From Gammaproteobacteria bacterium (lineage in GTDB: Bacteria; Pseudomonadota; Gammaproteobacteria; UBA9214): a stretch of DNA of 5,604 nt. The stretch covers positions 1-5,604 of the forward strand of contig DMKK01000057.1 in NCBI GenBank assembly GCA_003454335.1. Reading direction: 5' to 3'. Position 1 is the first letter of the stretch. Each line of letters starts with the position of its first letter. Both the position numbers and the translations under genes were made by a program. The notes below the pieces were generated by a model that did no database searches, was not told where the DNA came from, and was given only the letters and a program-made list of their open reading frames with translations. Of this stretch, positions 1-5,604 are shown piece after piece.

Positions 1-1530
1 GCGGGTGAGAATGTTGGCGCCTTCAACGGTGATGGCGATCGGCAGTCCCTGGTAACCGCGACCGATAAAGTTGGTGGGCCCCATGCTGATGCCGCGACCG
101 CCAAGAATGTCCATGGCGTCGTTGACAATGATGCGCATGCGTTCCGTCGCGTGGTATTTGATAATGGCGGAGGCAACAGACGGATCTTCACCGCTATCCA
201 GCGCCGCCGTGGTAAAGCCGCGCACCGCATTCAGGGTGTACGTCGTCCCGGCAATACGTCCCAGCACCTCGCTGATGCCCTCGAATTTCCCAATGGCTAC
301 CTTGAACTGTTTTCTGACCGCTGCATAGGCGCCGACGCTGCGGCTGACGAGTTGGCAGGATGCCGTGCTCAATGCCGGTAAGGAAATTGCACGTCCATCG
401 GAGAGGCTGTTCATGAGCATGCGCCAGCCCTGGCCGACGTAGGCCTGTCCGCCGATGACTCTGTCCATCGGGATAAATACGTTGGTGCCCCGATTGGGAC
501 CATTCATAAAAGACTGGCTCATGGGAAAGTGGCGATTGCCTATCTCGACGCCGGGGGTAGTGGTTGGTATCAGTGCCAGTGTAATGCCGATGTCTTCCTG
601 GTCACCCAGCAAGTGGTCCGGGTCATGCAAGTGAAATGCAAGGCCCAGGAGTGTCGCTACCGGACCAAGCGTGATGTAACGCTTTTCCCAGTTGAGGCGA
701 ATACCCAGTACATCATCCTTGCCTTCATGTGTTTGTCTGCAGACGACACCGGTATCCGGCATGGAGGCGGCATCACTGCCAGCTTCCGGTCCGGTGAGCG
801 CGAAGCAGGGGATTTCTTCACCGCTGGCGAGGCGTGGCAGATAATACTGTTTCTGTTGTTCCGTGCCGTAGGACAGCAGCAACTTTGCCGGACCCAGCGA
901 GTTTGGCACCATGACGGTGACAGCAGCCGAGATGCTGCGACTGGCAACCTTCAGGACGACCGCGGAATGAGCGTTGGCCGAAAACTCCAGCCCGCCGTAT
1001 TGCTTCGGAATGATCATGCCAAAGAAGCCTTGCTGCTTCAGGAAGTCCCAGGTTTCCGGAGTCAGGTCGCGGAGTTCCTCGGTGATCTCCCAGTCATTAA
1101 CCATGTGGCACAGGTCATTGGTGGGGCCATCAATAAAAGCCTGTTCTTCCTCGCTCAGTGCGGGTGCCGAAAAACCAAGCATGCGATGCCAGTCAGGTCG
1201 GCCACTGAAAAGTTCTGCCTCCCACCACACGCTGCCGGCTTCCAGCGCCTCGCGCTCGGTATCGGACATGCTTGGCAAAATCTTTTTATAGAGGCCGAGG
1301 AGGGGGGTGATAAGCAGATTCTGTCGCAGGGGGTCGACTGTCAGGAAGACGGCAACCGGGAGGAATATGGCCCAGGCAATGATCAGGGCCCAGACAGGTG
1401 GTGTGTGCAGGATGCTCCAGTAGAGCAGCATGGCACCGAGGGCGCCCGCCCACAGATAGCGCGATGCCTGTCGGGCTACCATGAAACCAAGGGCGGTGAA
1501 GAGTATGGGGAGTTCAATCATCCAGTTCAT
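1..1530 (-). CDS. fadE: Acyl-CoA dehydrogenase FadE, N-terminal 510 codons (gene continues past left edge)
   Basis: FadE catalyses the first step of fatty-acid beta-oxidation, FAD-dependent conversion of acyl-CoA to trans-2-enoyl-CoA, at the inner membrane. The frame is open from ATG at 1530 to base 1. Residues about 5-64 form two or three hydrophobic segments, the membrane anchor of the long FadE type. The acyl-CoA dehydrogenase core follows. CFALTGPEAGSDAASMPDTG (242-261) is the flavin/substrate loop, KRYITLGPVATLLGLAF (283-299) and IPTTTPGVEIG (321-331) match E. coli FadE closely as I recall it, and VEGANILTR (502-510) places Glu503 where the catalytic base of this family lies. E. coli FadE is about 814 residues, so roughly 300 C-terminal residues lie outside the window. 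AAAGGA lies 9 nt before the ATG. Another ATG at 1540 is out of frame. A TATTAT -10-like hexamer lies at 1567-1572 on this strand, without a convincing -35. Confidence 0.95.
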   Translation of the reverse strand, partial: MNWMIELPILFTALGFMVARQASRYLWAGALGAMLLYWSILHTPPVWALIIAWAIFLPVAVFLTVDPLRQNLLITPLLGLYKKILPSMSDTEREALEAGSVWWEAELFSGRPDWHRMLGFSAPALSEEEQAFIDGPTNDLCHMVNDWEITEELRDLTPETWDFLKQQGFFGMIIPKQYGGLEFSANAHSAVVLKVASRSISAAVTVMVPNSLGPAKLLLSYGTEQQKQYYLPRLASGEEIPCFALTGPEAGSDAASMPDTGVVCRQTHEGKDDVLGIRLNWEKRYITLGPVATLLGLAFHLHDPDHLLGDQEDIGITLALIPTTTPGVEIGNRHFPMSQSFMNGPNRGTNVFIPMDRVIGGQAYVGQGWRMLMNSLSDGRAISLPALSTASCQLVSRSVGAYAAVRKQFKVAIGKFEGISEVLGRIAGTTYTLNAVRGFTTAALDSGEDPSVASAIIKYHATERMRIIVNDAMDILGGRGISMGPTNFIGRGYQGLPIAITVEGANILTR

Positions 1531-1697
1531 AATCAGTCATCCTTTGCTTGGTTGATTACCCAATAGATAATATGACATAAATACCGTTAATGAGTTGCAG
1601 TCGCCTTGAAGGGGATCACAACTGTGCCACTACTCCATTTCAGGCTATCGGCGTAAATCGTCTGAAAATGAGGCTTTTGGGCAGAGAAAGCAGGCCG

Positions 1698-2819
1698 TCA
1701 GTTATTCAGCAACTCCAGTGCCTTGAACAGTTTTTTTCGAGGAGTATAGAAATGCGGGGAGAAACGGACGCCGCCGCCCCTGAGCGCACAGGCGACATTT
1801 TCCCGTGTCAGCGTGTCATAGAGCGATTCCGGGGTTTCTGTTAACGGGCGAAAGGTAATAATACCTGCTTGTTGATGTGCGGCTAGCGGGGTAATTAGCT
1901 GGTACCGGTCTTCCCTTTGCATGAAAAAATCGACCATAAACCGGGTGTTCTCAAGTACCCGTTGTTCAATGACCGGCATGCCAATCTCGTCTATCAAGTT
2001 CATGCTTGCGTGCAGTGCATGCACCCCGGTCATATTAGGGCTGCCGCATTCAAAACGGCGGGCGCTACTGGCAATCTCCCAGCTCTGTTGGTCGAAGTTC
2101 AGTGCATCCTCGAGCATGTGCCAGCCATATTGTTTCAAATCCAGACGGTCCATGTGTTCACGGCGACAATAAAACAGCGCGATACCTTCCGGTCCCATCA
2201 TCCATTTGTGGCCATCGGCCATTACAAAATCTGCCTGGCAGGCCTGCACGTCGAATACTGTAGCCCCCAGACTCTGGATGGCATCGACGCAAAACAGGAT
2301 GTTCCGCTCCCGACAGGCAGTACCCAGGCGAACCAGATCCAGTTTTAATCCGGTGCCGTACTGGACCGAACTGACGGATAGCAGTCGGGTGCTGTCATCC
2401 AGGCAGGCAATGATGGCGGCCTCGGGCGAATCCTGGTGTGACAGATCAGCCGGGCAGGTGCTGACGCCCAGTTTTTGCAGGGATTCCCAGATTATCCGGT
2501 TGGAGGGGAATTCCTGGTTGGTAATGACGACCTTGTCGCCGGGTTTCCAGGGCAGGCCGTAAGCGACGACAGACAAGGCCTCCGAGGTGTTCTTTAACAG
2601 AGCAATCTCGTCACTGGAATCAGCGTTAACAAGTTGCTGTAACTGTTTCTTCAGGCGGCTCTCGACAGTGACCCACTCCAGGTAGTTTCTGGAACCAAAG
2701 GCGACGTTTTCATCGGCAAATTGTTTTACCGCAGTTGCTGTGCGCTGTGGCCAGGGTGAGACAGCGGCATGATTCAGATAGATGACGGCATCATCCAGTG
2801 GGAATTCGGAGTCATACAT
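1698..2819 (-). CDS. Class V aminotransferase-fold PLP enzyme (cysteine desulfurase-like, substrate unknown)
   Basis: This 373-residue, probably cytosolic protein has the class V (fold type I) PLP-enzyme layout. The N-terminal YLNHAAVSPWP (14-24) is the substrate-entry segment. KNTSEALS (76-83) is the phosphate-contact turn. CVDAIQSLGA (177-186) carries Asp179, which should pair with the PLP ring nitrogen, and Gln182. ADGHKWMMGPEG (201-212) carries Lys205, the expected Schiff-base lysine. ALRGGGVRFSPHFYTP (345-360) is the C-terminal arginine loop. The mobile catalytic Cys loop of SufS/Csd desulfurases (RxGHHCA) is absent here, so cysteine desulfurase activity is unlikely. Relatives include isopenicillin-N-epimerase-like and kynureninase-like enzymes, and I cannot choose among them. 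The start is fixed by an in-frame TGA three codons upstream of the ATG. No strong Shine-Dalgarno is visible. It ends 167 bp before fadE on the same strand with no clear hairpin terminator between, so read-through is possible. Confidence 0.88.
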   Translation of the reverse strand: MYDSEFPLDDAVIYLNHAAVSPWPQRTATAVKQFADENVAFGSRNYLEWVTVESRLKKQLQQLVNADSSDEIALLKNTSEALSVVAYGLPWKPGDKVVITNQEFPSNRIIWESLQKLGVSTCPADLSHQDSPEAAIIACLDDSTRLLSVSSVQYGTGLKLDLVRLGTACRERNILFCVDAIQSLGATVFDVQACQADFVMADGHKWMMGPEGIALFYCRREHMDRLDLKQYGWHMLEDALNFDQQSWEIASSARRFECGSPNMTGVHALHASMNLIDEIGMPVIEQRVLENTRFMVDFFMQREDRYQLITPLAAHQQAGIITFRPLTETPESLYDTLTRENVACALRGGGVRFSPHFYTPRKKLFKALELLNN

Positions 2820-2850
2820 AATGATCTGTCAAATAGTGGCGGCTGACTGA

Positions 2851-2864
2851 AGTTTTTAAAAACT
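2851..2864. promoter_or_regulatory. Perfect 14-bp palindrome in the divergent spacer
   Basis: AGTTTTTAAAAACT is identical to its own reverse complement and lies in the 108-bp gap between the divergent PLP-enzyme gene (starts 2819) and the L,D-transpeptidase gene (starts 2928). The location suits an operator for a dimeric regulator acting on one or both genes. The site is A/T-rich, so chance occurrence is not excluded. No consensus -35/-10 pair is clear in this spacer on either strand. Confidence 0.35.
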
Positions 2865-2927
2865 ATGGCAGTGTAATCTATTTATGTGTAATTATTCAGC
2901 CTGTCTCTGACCACTGATAAAGAACAC

Positions 2928-3584
2928 ATGAGCAGGATTGTCCCGGACCTCATTCGTATCCCCCTCACAAGAATCTTTTTTCGTTGCCCGACCCCGGCAG
3001 ATGCCGCTGGAAAGATCAAGCGCAGCGTCTTCGCCAACTTCAAAATGCGAGCCCTGCTCGGGTTGCTCGTGCTGGCATCAACCGGTTCCCCGGTGCTGGC
3101 CAGCGAAATTCGGATATTTATTGATACAGAGACCGACACGCTGCAGGTGATGAAGGGGGACGCGGTTGTCAGGTCGTATGAGAATATTGCCATAGGCCGT
3201 TATGGAAAGACGTATTTCAAGGTAATGGGTGACAATAAAACCCCGCTGGGGAAGTTCAGGATCGGTTGGACCAACGGAAATACCCGCTATCACCGGTTTC
3301 TTGGGCTGACATACCCGGATCTGCCGGCTGCCGACCGTGCGCTGGTGGACGGGCGTATTAATGAGTCTCAGTGGCAGGCAATCCGGCGCGCATCCGAGGC
3401 GGCCGCGGTCCCTCCGCAGAAAACGCCGCTGGGAGGCATGATTGGTATACATGGGATCGGTGCCGGCGACAGGGGGGTACACCAGGACTTCAACTGGACA
3501 AATGGCTGTGTGGCGCTAACCAACGAAGAAATCGAGGATCTGCTGCAGTGGGTGAAAATCGGCACTGCTGTCGAGATTCGCTAG
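2928..3584 (+). CDS. L,D-transpeptidase (YkuD) family protein, short form with variant active-site motif
   Basis: This is a periplasmic YkuD-domain protein, a family whose members form L,D-crosslinks in peptidoglycan, attach lipoproteins to it, or in some cases cleave such links. A hydrophobic secretion signal lies at residues 41-58 (RALLGLLVLA...SPVLA), with likely cleavage before SEIRIF. The YkuD domain fills residues 60-218. It contains DNKTPLGKFRIG (102-113), IHGIG with His175, a second His185, and NWTNGCVALTNEE (189-201) with the predicted nucleophile Cys194. Classical enzymes have S/T-H-G-C-x-R/N; here the residue before Gly is Asn192 and the one after V195 is Ala196. There is no LysM domain. 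An internal ATG at 3045 would give a 179-residue protein starting right at the signal peptide, with no visible Shine-Dalgarno. The longer frame adds 39 residues with codon-like GC-rich third positions, and its own Shine-Dalgarno is also weak. Downstream is a lipoprotein of the kind YkuD enzymes act on. Confidence 0.88.
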   Translation: MSRIVPDLIRIPLTRIFFRCPTPADAAGKIKRSVFANFKMRALLGLLVLASTGSPVLASEIRIFIDTETDTLQVMKGDAVVRSYENIAIGRYGKTYFKVMGDNKTPLGKFRIGWTNGNTRYHRFLGLTYPDLPAADRALVDGRINESQWQAIRRASEAAAVPPQKTPLGGMIGIHGIGAGDRGVHQDFNWTNGCVALTNEEIEDLLQWVKIGTAVEIR

Positions 3585-3640
3585 CCTGTATCAGGGGAAT
3601 ACTGGTACTATACCGGGCTGTCGCAGGTGGTCTGTTTGAT

Positions 3641-3667
3641 TTGACAGGCAAGTTTGTCGACTATACT
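3641..3667 (+). promoter_or_regulatory. Sigma70-type promoter of the lipoprotein gene
   Basis: A perfect -35 TTGACA (3641-3646) is followed after 15 bp by a near-perfect -10 TATACT (3662-3667). The spacer is shorter than the usual 17 bp. A start near 3674 would give a leader of about 35 nt, which includes the T-rich run at 3681-3693. Near-consensus hexamers fit a highly expressed Lpp-type lipoprotein and suggest it is transcribed independently of the upstream transpeptidase gene. Confidence 0.65.
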
Positions 3668-3708
3668 GAAACTGGAAGGGTTTTGTTTTTTTTACCAAGG
3701 AGAAGAAA

Positions 3709-3987
3709 ATGACTGTAAAGACTACAAATCAGCTGCAGAAAGTAGCAATGATTTCACTGCTTGTCGGGCTTGTCGGTCTGACTGGTTGCGCAACCACCGG
3801 CGATCGTGACAAGTTGCAGGCGCAAATTGATTCCGTCAGTGCTGATGCCAGTGCTGCCAGGGCCGAAGCTGCGGAAGCAAAAGCCATGGCTGCCGAGGCT
3901 GTCAGCATTGCCAATCAGGCCAATGCAACCTCGGCAGAAACCGAGATGAAAATCGACCGCATGTTCAAGAAGGCCATGTACAAATAA
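3709..3987 (+). CDS. Lpp/OprI-type alanine-zipper outer-membrane lipoprotein
   Basis: This is a 92-residue precursor of a Braun-type murein lipoprotein, which sits in the outer membrane through its lipids and can be joined covalently to peptidoglycan. The signal peptide has Lys4 and Lys11, a hydrophobic core (VAMISLLVGLVGL) and the lipobox LTGC (24-27). Cys27 would be lipidated, and Ala at +2 favours sorting to the outer membrane. The 66-residue mature part is one Ala-rich helix (about 33-85) with Ala and Ile/Val at heptad positions, the alanine zipper that trimerises in this family. It ends RMFKKAMYK; the C-terminal Lys92 matches the lysine by which Lpp and OprI are linked to meso-diaminopimelate. 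The start is supported by AAGGAG at 3697-3702, 6 nt before ATG. It has its own promoter and a strong terminator. YkuD-family genes lie on both sides, one upstream and one convergent. Confidence 0.92.
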   Translation: MTVKTTNQLQKVAMISLLVGLVGLTGCATTGDRDKLQAQIDSVSADASAARAEAAEAKAMAAEAVSIANQANATSAETEMKIDRMFKKAMYK

Positions 3988-4011
3988 TTGGCCGATTAAT
4001 GCTGTCAAATG

Positions 4012-4038
4012 AAGCCCCTTCGGGGGCTTTGTTTTTTT
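4012..4038 (+). terminator. Rho-independent terminator with UUCG tetraloop
   Basis: A 7-bp stem, AAGCCCC / GGGGCTT (4012-4018 and 4023-4029), closes on a C(UUCG)G loop, an unusually stable tetraloop. It is followed by TG and seven Ts (4032-4038). It begins 25 nt after the lipoprotein stop codon. The gene converging from the right stops at 4064. On the minus strand the hairpin is followed only by CATTTG, so it is a poor terminator in that direction. Confidence 0.93.
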
Positions 4039-4063
4039 CTGGAGCCTTGTCGGACTCAGGTTC

Positions 4064-5002
4064 CTAGTGGCTGATTAGCACAGGTATTCCGCTTTTTTCC
4101 TCGACAGCCTGTCGCAATGCGTTGCCTTTGAGTTTTATACCTCTATAGAAAGTACTGTTTGTATTCTTTTCATCGGCCAGAAAATCGGAGATGGCATCCA
4201 GTACGCTTTGCATGTAGTCCTGATATTTTTCCTCATCTTCTTCCAGCGGCGGGTGCAGTTCCAGAAACAGTGAACCGGCCAGCCAGCCGAGTTTGATGGG
4301 CTGATTGACAAGTTGTACCGGGGTGTTTACCGGGATCTCTTCAAACAGTCGTTCGATGTCTTCCGGGTACATGCGCAGACAGCCATGCGTGACTCGCATG
4401 CCAACGCCGTAGGGTTTGTTGGTGCTGTGAATCAGGTAACCGGGGATGCCCAGGCGCATGGCATACCGTCCCAACGGATTATCCGGGCCGGCTTCAACTA
4501 CATCAGGCAGGGGATCGTCACCCTTTGCGATCGCTTCATCCTTGATCGACTGAGGAGGGCGCCATGACGGGTCTTCTTTCTTGCTGATGATTCTTGTCTT
4601 TCCCAGTGGGGTGTCCCAGTCCATCCTGCCCACGCTGACAGGGTGGGTGATGACAACAGGTCGCTCGCCAGTTTTGGGTTCCGGGTAGTAATAAAGGCGC
4701 ATTTCCGGCAAATTGATTACCAGTCCGGAACGCTTCGTGTTCGGCAGGATGAACCTGGTTGGCAGGGTAACGGCAGAATTATCGGCCGGCATCCAGCGAT
4801 CGACATCCGGATTGGCGTGCAGAATCTCATTCTGGCCGATGTCGTACTCGCGGGCAATATCCAGTAGCGTGTTGTCTCTGCCGGCGGTGACCGTAGTGAT
4901 CTGCCCAACAATGTCGACGTCTGCTGGCGGCAATATATAGCTGCTTGCCTGGGAAAGGCCGGTAACGGTAATGGCGAGCAGGAATGTAATGATTTTATGC
5001 AT
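4064..5002 (-). CDS. LysM-containing L,D-transpeptidase of the ErfK/YbiS/YcfS/YnhG type
   Basis: This 312-residue periplasmic enzyme belongs to the group that in E. coli attaches Lpp to peptidoglycan (LdtA, LdtB, LdtC) or forms 3-3 crosslinks (LdtD, LdtE). Residues 1-19 are a signal peptide ending LSQAS. A LysM-like peptidoglycan-binding segment follows (about 37-88; TLLDIAREYDIGQNEILHAN). The YkuD domain spans about 93-233. It contains MDWDTPLGKTRI (127-138), GYLIHSTN with His192, and GVGMRVTHGCLRMYPEDIE (199-217) with the full catalytic motif: His206, Gly207, nucleophile Cys208 and Arg210. The C-terminal part (234-312), ending RQAVEEKSGIPV, resembles the tail of the E. coli homologues. Overall length is close to the E. 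coli family (about 300-330 residues). No strong Shine-Dalgarno precedes the ATG at 5002. It converges on the lipoprotein gene with a 76-bp gap. Which E. coli paralogue it matches best is not decidable here; an Lpp-attaching role is inferred from architecture and neighbourhood. Confidence 0.93.
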   Translation of the reverse strand: MHKIITFLLAITVTGLSQASSYILPPADVDIVGQITTVTAGRDNTLLDIAREYDIGQNEILHANPDVDRWMPADNSAVTLPTRFILPNTKRSGLVINLPEMRLYYYPEPKTGERPVVITHPVSVGRMDWDTPLGKTRIISKKEDPSWRPPQSIKDEAIAKGDDPLPDVVEAGPDNPLGRYAMRLGIPGYLIHSTNKPYGVGMRVTHGCLRMYPEDIERLFEEIPVNTPVQLVNQPIKLGWLAGSLFLELHPPLEEDEEKYQDYMQSVLDAISDFLADEKNTNSTFYRGIKLKGNALRQAVEEKSGIPVLISH

Positions 5003-5010
5003 TTCTAAAT

Positions 5011-5047
5011 ATTAACGGAAATTAACCGATATGGGCGGATATAGGCG
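5011..5047. repeat. Two pairs of near-identical tandem decamers in a divergent spacer
   Basis: ATTAACGGAA (5011-5020) is followed directly by ATTAACCGAT (5021-5030), 8 of 10 identical. GATATGGGCG (5028-5037) is followed directly by GATATAGGCG (5038-5047), 9 of 10 identical. The repeats have a period of one helical turn and lie just upstream of the minus-strand transpeptidase start (5002). Their place fits tandem regulator binding sites, but no protein can be named. Confidence 0.4.
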
Positions 5048-5060
5048 GTGTGCTATTAAA

Positions 5061-5088
5061 TTGACGAAAAGTGATGAAAACCTATACT
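5061..5088 (+). promoter_or_regulatory. Sigma70-type promoter of the DUF4124 gene
   Basis: TTGACG (5061-5066) and TATACT (5083-5088) are separated by 16 bp, a good vegetative promoter. The predicted transcript starts near 5095, giving a leader of about 30 nt. A second TATACT at 5099-5104 lacks a matching -35. No comparably good promoter is visible in this spacer for the divergent minus-strand transpeptidase gene. Confidence 0.6.
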
Positions 5089-5123
5089 TGAAATGAATTA
5101 TACTCAATAAGAGGCTGGTAACT

Positions 5124-5561
5124 ATGACATATCCTGGAAAAATATTCTTCATTCTTTTCTCATGCGCCGCTGCAAGTGTGGCGGCTGAAACGCTCTATAA
5201 ATCTGTCAATGAGAAGGGAGAAATTACGTTCTCAGACAATCCACCCGAAAATGCTGCCCATGTGCAGCAGATCGAGGTGCAGCCGGCACCAACAGAGCAA
5301 CAGCAGCGTGAAAGCATGGAGAGAGAAAAGATGATCGAGGCACAGGCCAATGAGCTGGGTGCTTCCAATGCAGCTCGTGCACAATCGCGTGAAGAACAGG
5401 CACCACAAGAAGCTCCGCAAACTGTAGAACCGGTGCAAACCTATAACCGTGCTTACAACCAGGACAACATTCAGTCTCAACAGCCCATCGTACGGCCATT
5501 GCCGGGCCGTCCTGGGCAGCTGCCAGCAAGGCCAAGGCCGGTACCGCGCCCGGCCCGATAA
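5124..5561 (+). CDS. DUF4124 domain-containing periplasmic protein with Pro/Arg-rich tail
   Basis: This is a 145-residue exported protein of unknown function. Residues 1-21 form a signal peptide (Lys6, core IFFILFSCAAASV), probably cleaved after SVAA before ETLYK. An LFSC sequence (11-14) resembles a lipobox, but Phe at -2 and the short hydrophobic run argue against lipidation. ETLYKSVNEKGEITFSDNPP (22-41) is a DUF4124 signature: aromatic, then acidic/Asn-x-x-Gly, a beta strand, and F-S-D-x-P-P. Residues 55-100 are Gln/Glu/Ala-rich and probably helical or disordered. The tail from 122 is Pro/Arg-rich (PLPGRPGQLPARPRPVPRPAR) and strongly basic. AAGAGG (5109-5114) lies 9 nt before ATG. DUF4124 proteins are common in gammaproteobacterial envelopes and no biochemical role is established to my knowledge. 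It is divergent from the LysM transpeptidase gene, which suggests but does not show a cell-wall connection. Confidence 0.85.
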   Translation: MTYPGKIFFILFSCAAASVAAETLYKSVNEKGEITFSDNPPENAAHVQQIEVQPAPTEQQQRESMEREKMIEAQANELGASNAARAQSREEQAPQEAPQTVEPVQTYNRAYNQDNIQSQQPIVRPLPGRPGQLPARPRPVPRPAR

Positions 5562-5572
5562 TCCGGATTATC
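5557..5572. promoter_or_regulatory. Perfect 16-bp palindrome overlapping the stop codon, upstream of a TATAAT
   Basis: GATAATCCGGATTATC is a perfect palindrome that overlaps the DUF4124 stop (TAA 5559-5561). As RNA it could form at most a 6-bp stem with a CCGG loop and no T tract follows, so it does not look like a terminator. A perfect -10 TATAAT lies at 5583-5588, which would put the palindrome across the -35 region of a promoter reading rightward out of the window. No -35 consensus is visible there, as expected if a bound regulator replaces it. A second, A/T-rich inverted repeat (ATAAT-gtat-ATTAT, 5584-5597) overlaps the -10. Confidence 0.35.
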
Positions 5573-5604
5573 CGTAGGTGCGTATAATGTATATTATGTT
5601 AAAT

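Noticed and set aside
529..1566. A 345-codon open frame on the plus strand opposite fadE
   Set aside because: The minus strand here translates into a continuous, highly recognisable FadE sequence. The plus-strand product has no family features and is Cys/His/Gln-rich noise typical of an antisense shadow.
1917..2562. Several plus-strand frames opposite the PLP-enzyme gene
   Set aside because: They lie wholly inside a minus-strand gene with intact PLP-binding motifs, and no domain or signal peptide is visible in their products.
2826..2834. Minus-strand TTGACA-like -35 just before the PLP-enzyme start
   Set aside because: The hexamer lies only about a dozen bases upstream of the ATG; a -10 at proper spacing would fall inside the gene and none is seen.
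3594..3620. Hairpin after the short transpeptidase gene (CTGGTA-cta-TACCGG) as a terminator
   Set aside because: The stem is only about 6 bp with a G-U pair and no T tract follows, so it does not support termination.
4064..4300. C-terminal acidic extension of the LysM L,D-transpeptidase as a possible novel domain
   Set aside because: E. coli ErfK/YbiS-type enzymes carry a similar tail after the YkuD domain, ending in a comparable R-x-G-x-P segment, so it is normal for the family.
5154..5165. LFSC in the DUF4124 protein as a lipobox
   Set aside because: Phe at -2 is not a normal lipobox residue and the hydrophobic core before it is too short; a signal peptidase I site after SVAA fits better.

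Overview
The window looks like chromosomal DNA of a gammaproteobacterium. The evidence is a FadE-type membrane acyl-CoA dehydrogenase, an Lpp/OprI-type alanine-zipper lipoprotein, a LysM/YkuD L,D-transpeptidase of the ErfK/YbiS type and a DUF4124 periplasmic protein. I see no mobile element, tRNA, rRNA or CRISPR array. Genus-level placement is not possible from the sequence alone.

Layout. Positions 1-1530 (minus) hold the first 510 codons of fadE, which runs off the left edge. Positions 1698-2819 (minus) hold a class V PLP-dependent aminotransferase-fold enzyme of unknown substrate that points toward fadE. A 108-bp divergent spacer with a perfect 14-bp palindrome follows. A compact L,D-transpeptidase-fold protein (2928-3584, plus) comes next, then a Braun-type lipoprotein (3709-3987, plus) with its own near-consensus promoter and a UUCG-loop terminator. 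Convergent to these is a LysM plus YkuD L,D-transpeptidase (4064-5002, minus). A 121-bp spacer with paired decamer repeats separates it from a divergent DUF4124 gene (5124-5561, plus). The right end carries a 16-bp palindrome just upstream of a perfect TATAAT.

How the genes fit together. The centre of the window (2928-5002) reads as an outer-membrane tethering locus. It encodes an alanine-zipper lipoprotein ending in lysine, the type that is joined to peptidoglycan, between two different YkuD-fold enzymes. One enzyme has the canonical T-H-G-C-x-R active site and LysM architecture of the enzymes that attach Lpp in E. coli. The other has a variant T-N-G-C-V-A-L active site. In E. coli, lpp and its transpeptidase genes are scattered, so this clustering is the most interesting feature here. 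The left part, lipid oxidation plus a PLP enzyme, is ordinary housekeeping metabolism with no evident link to the envelope locus.
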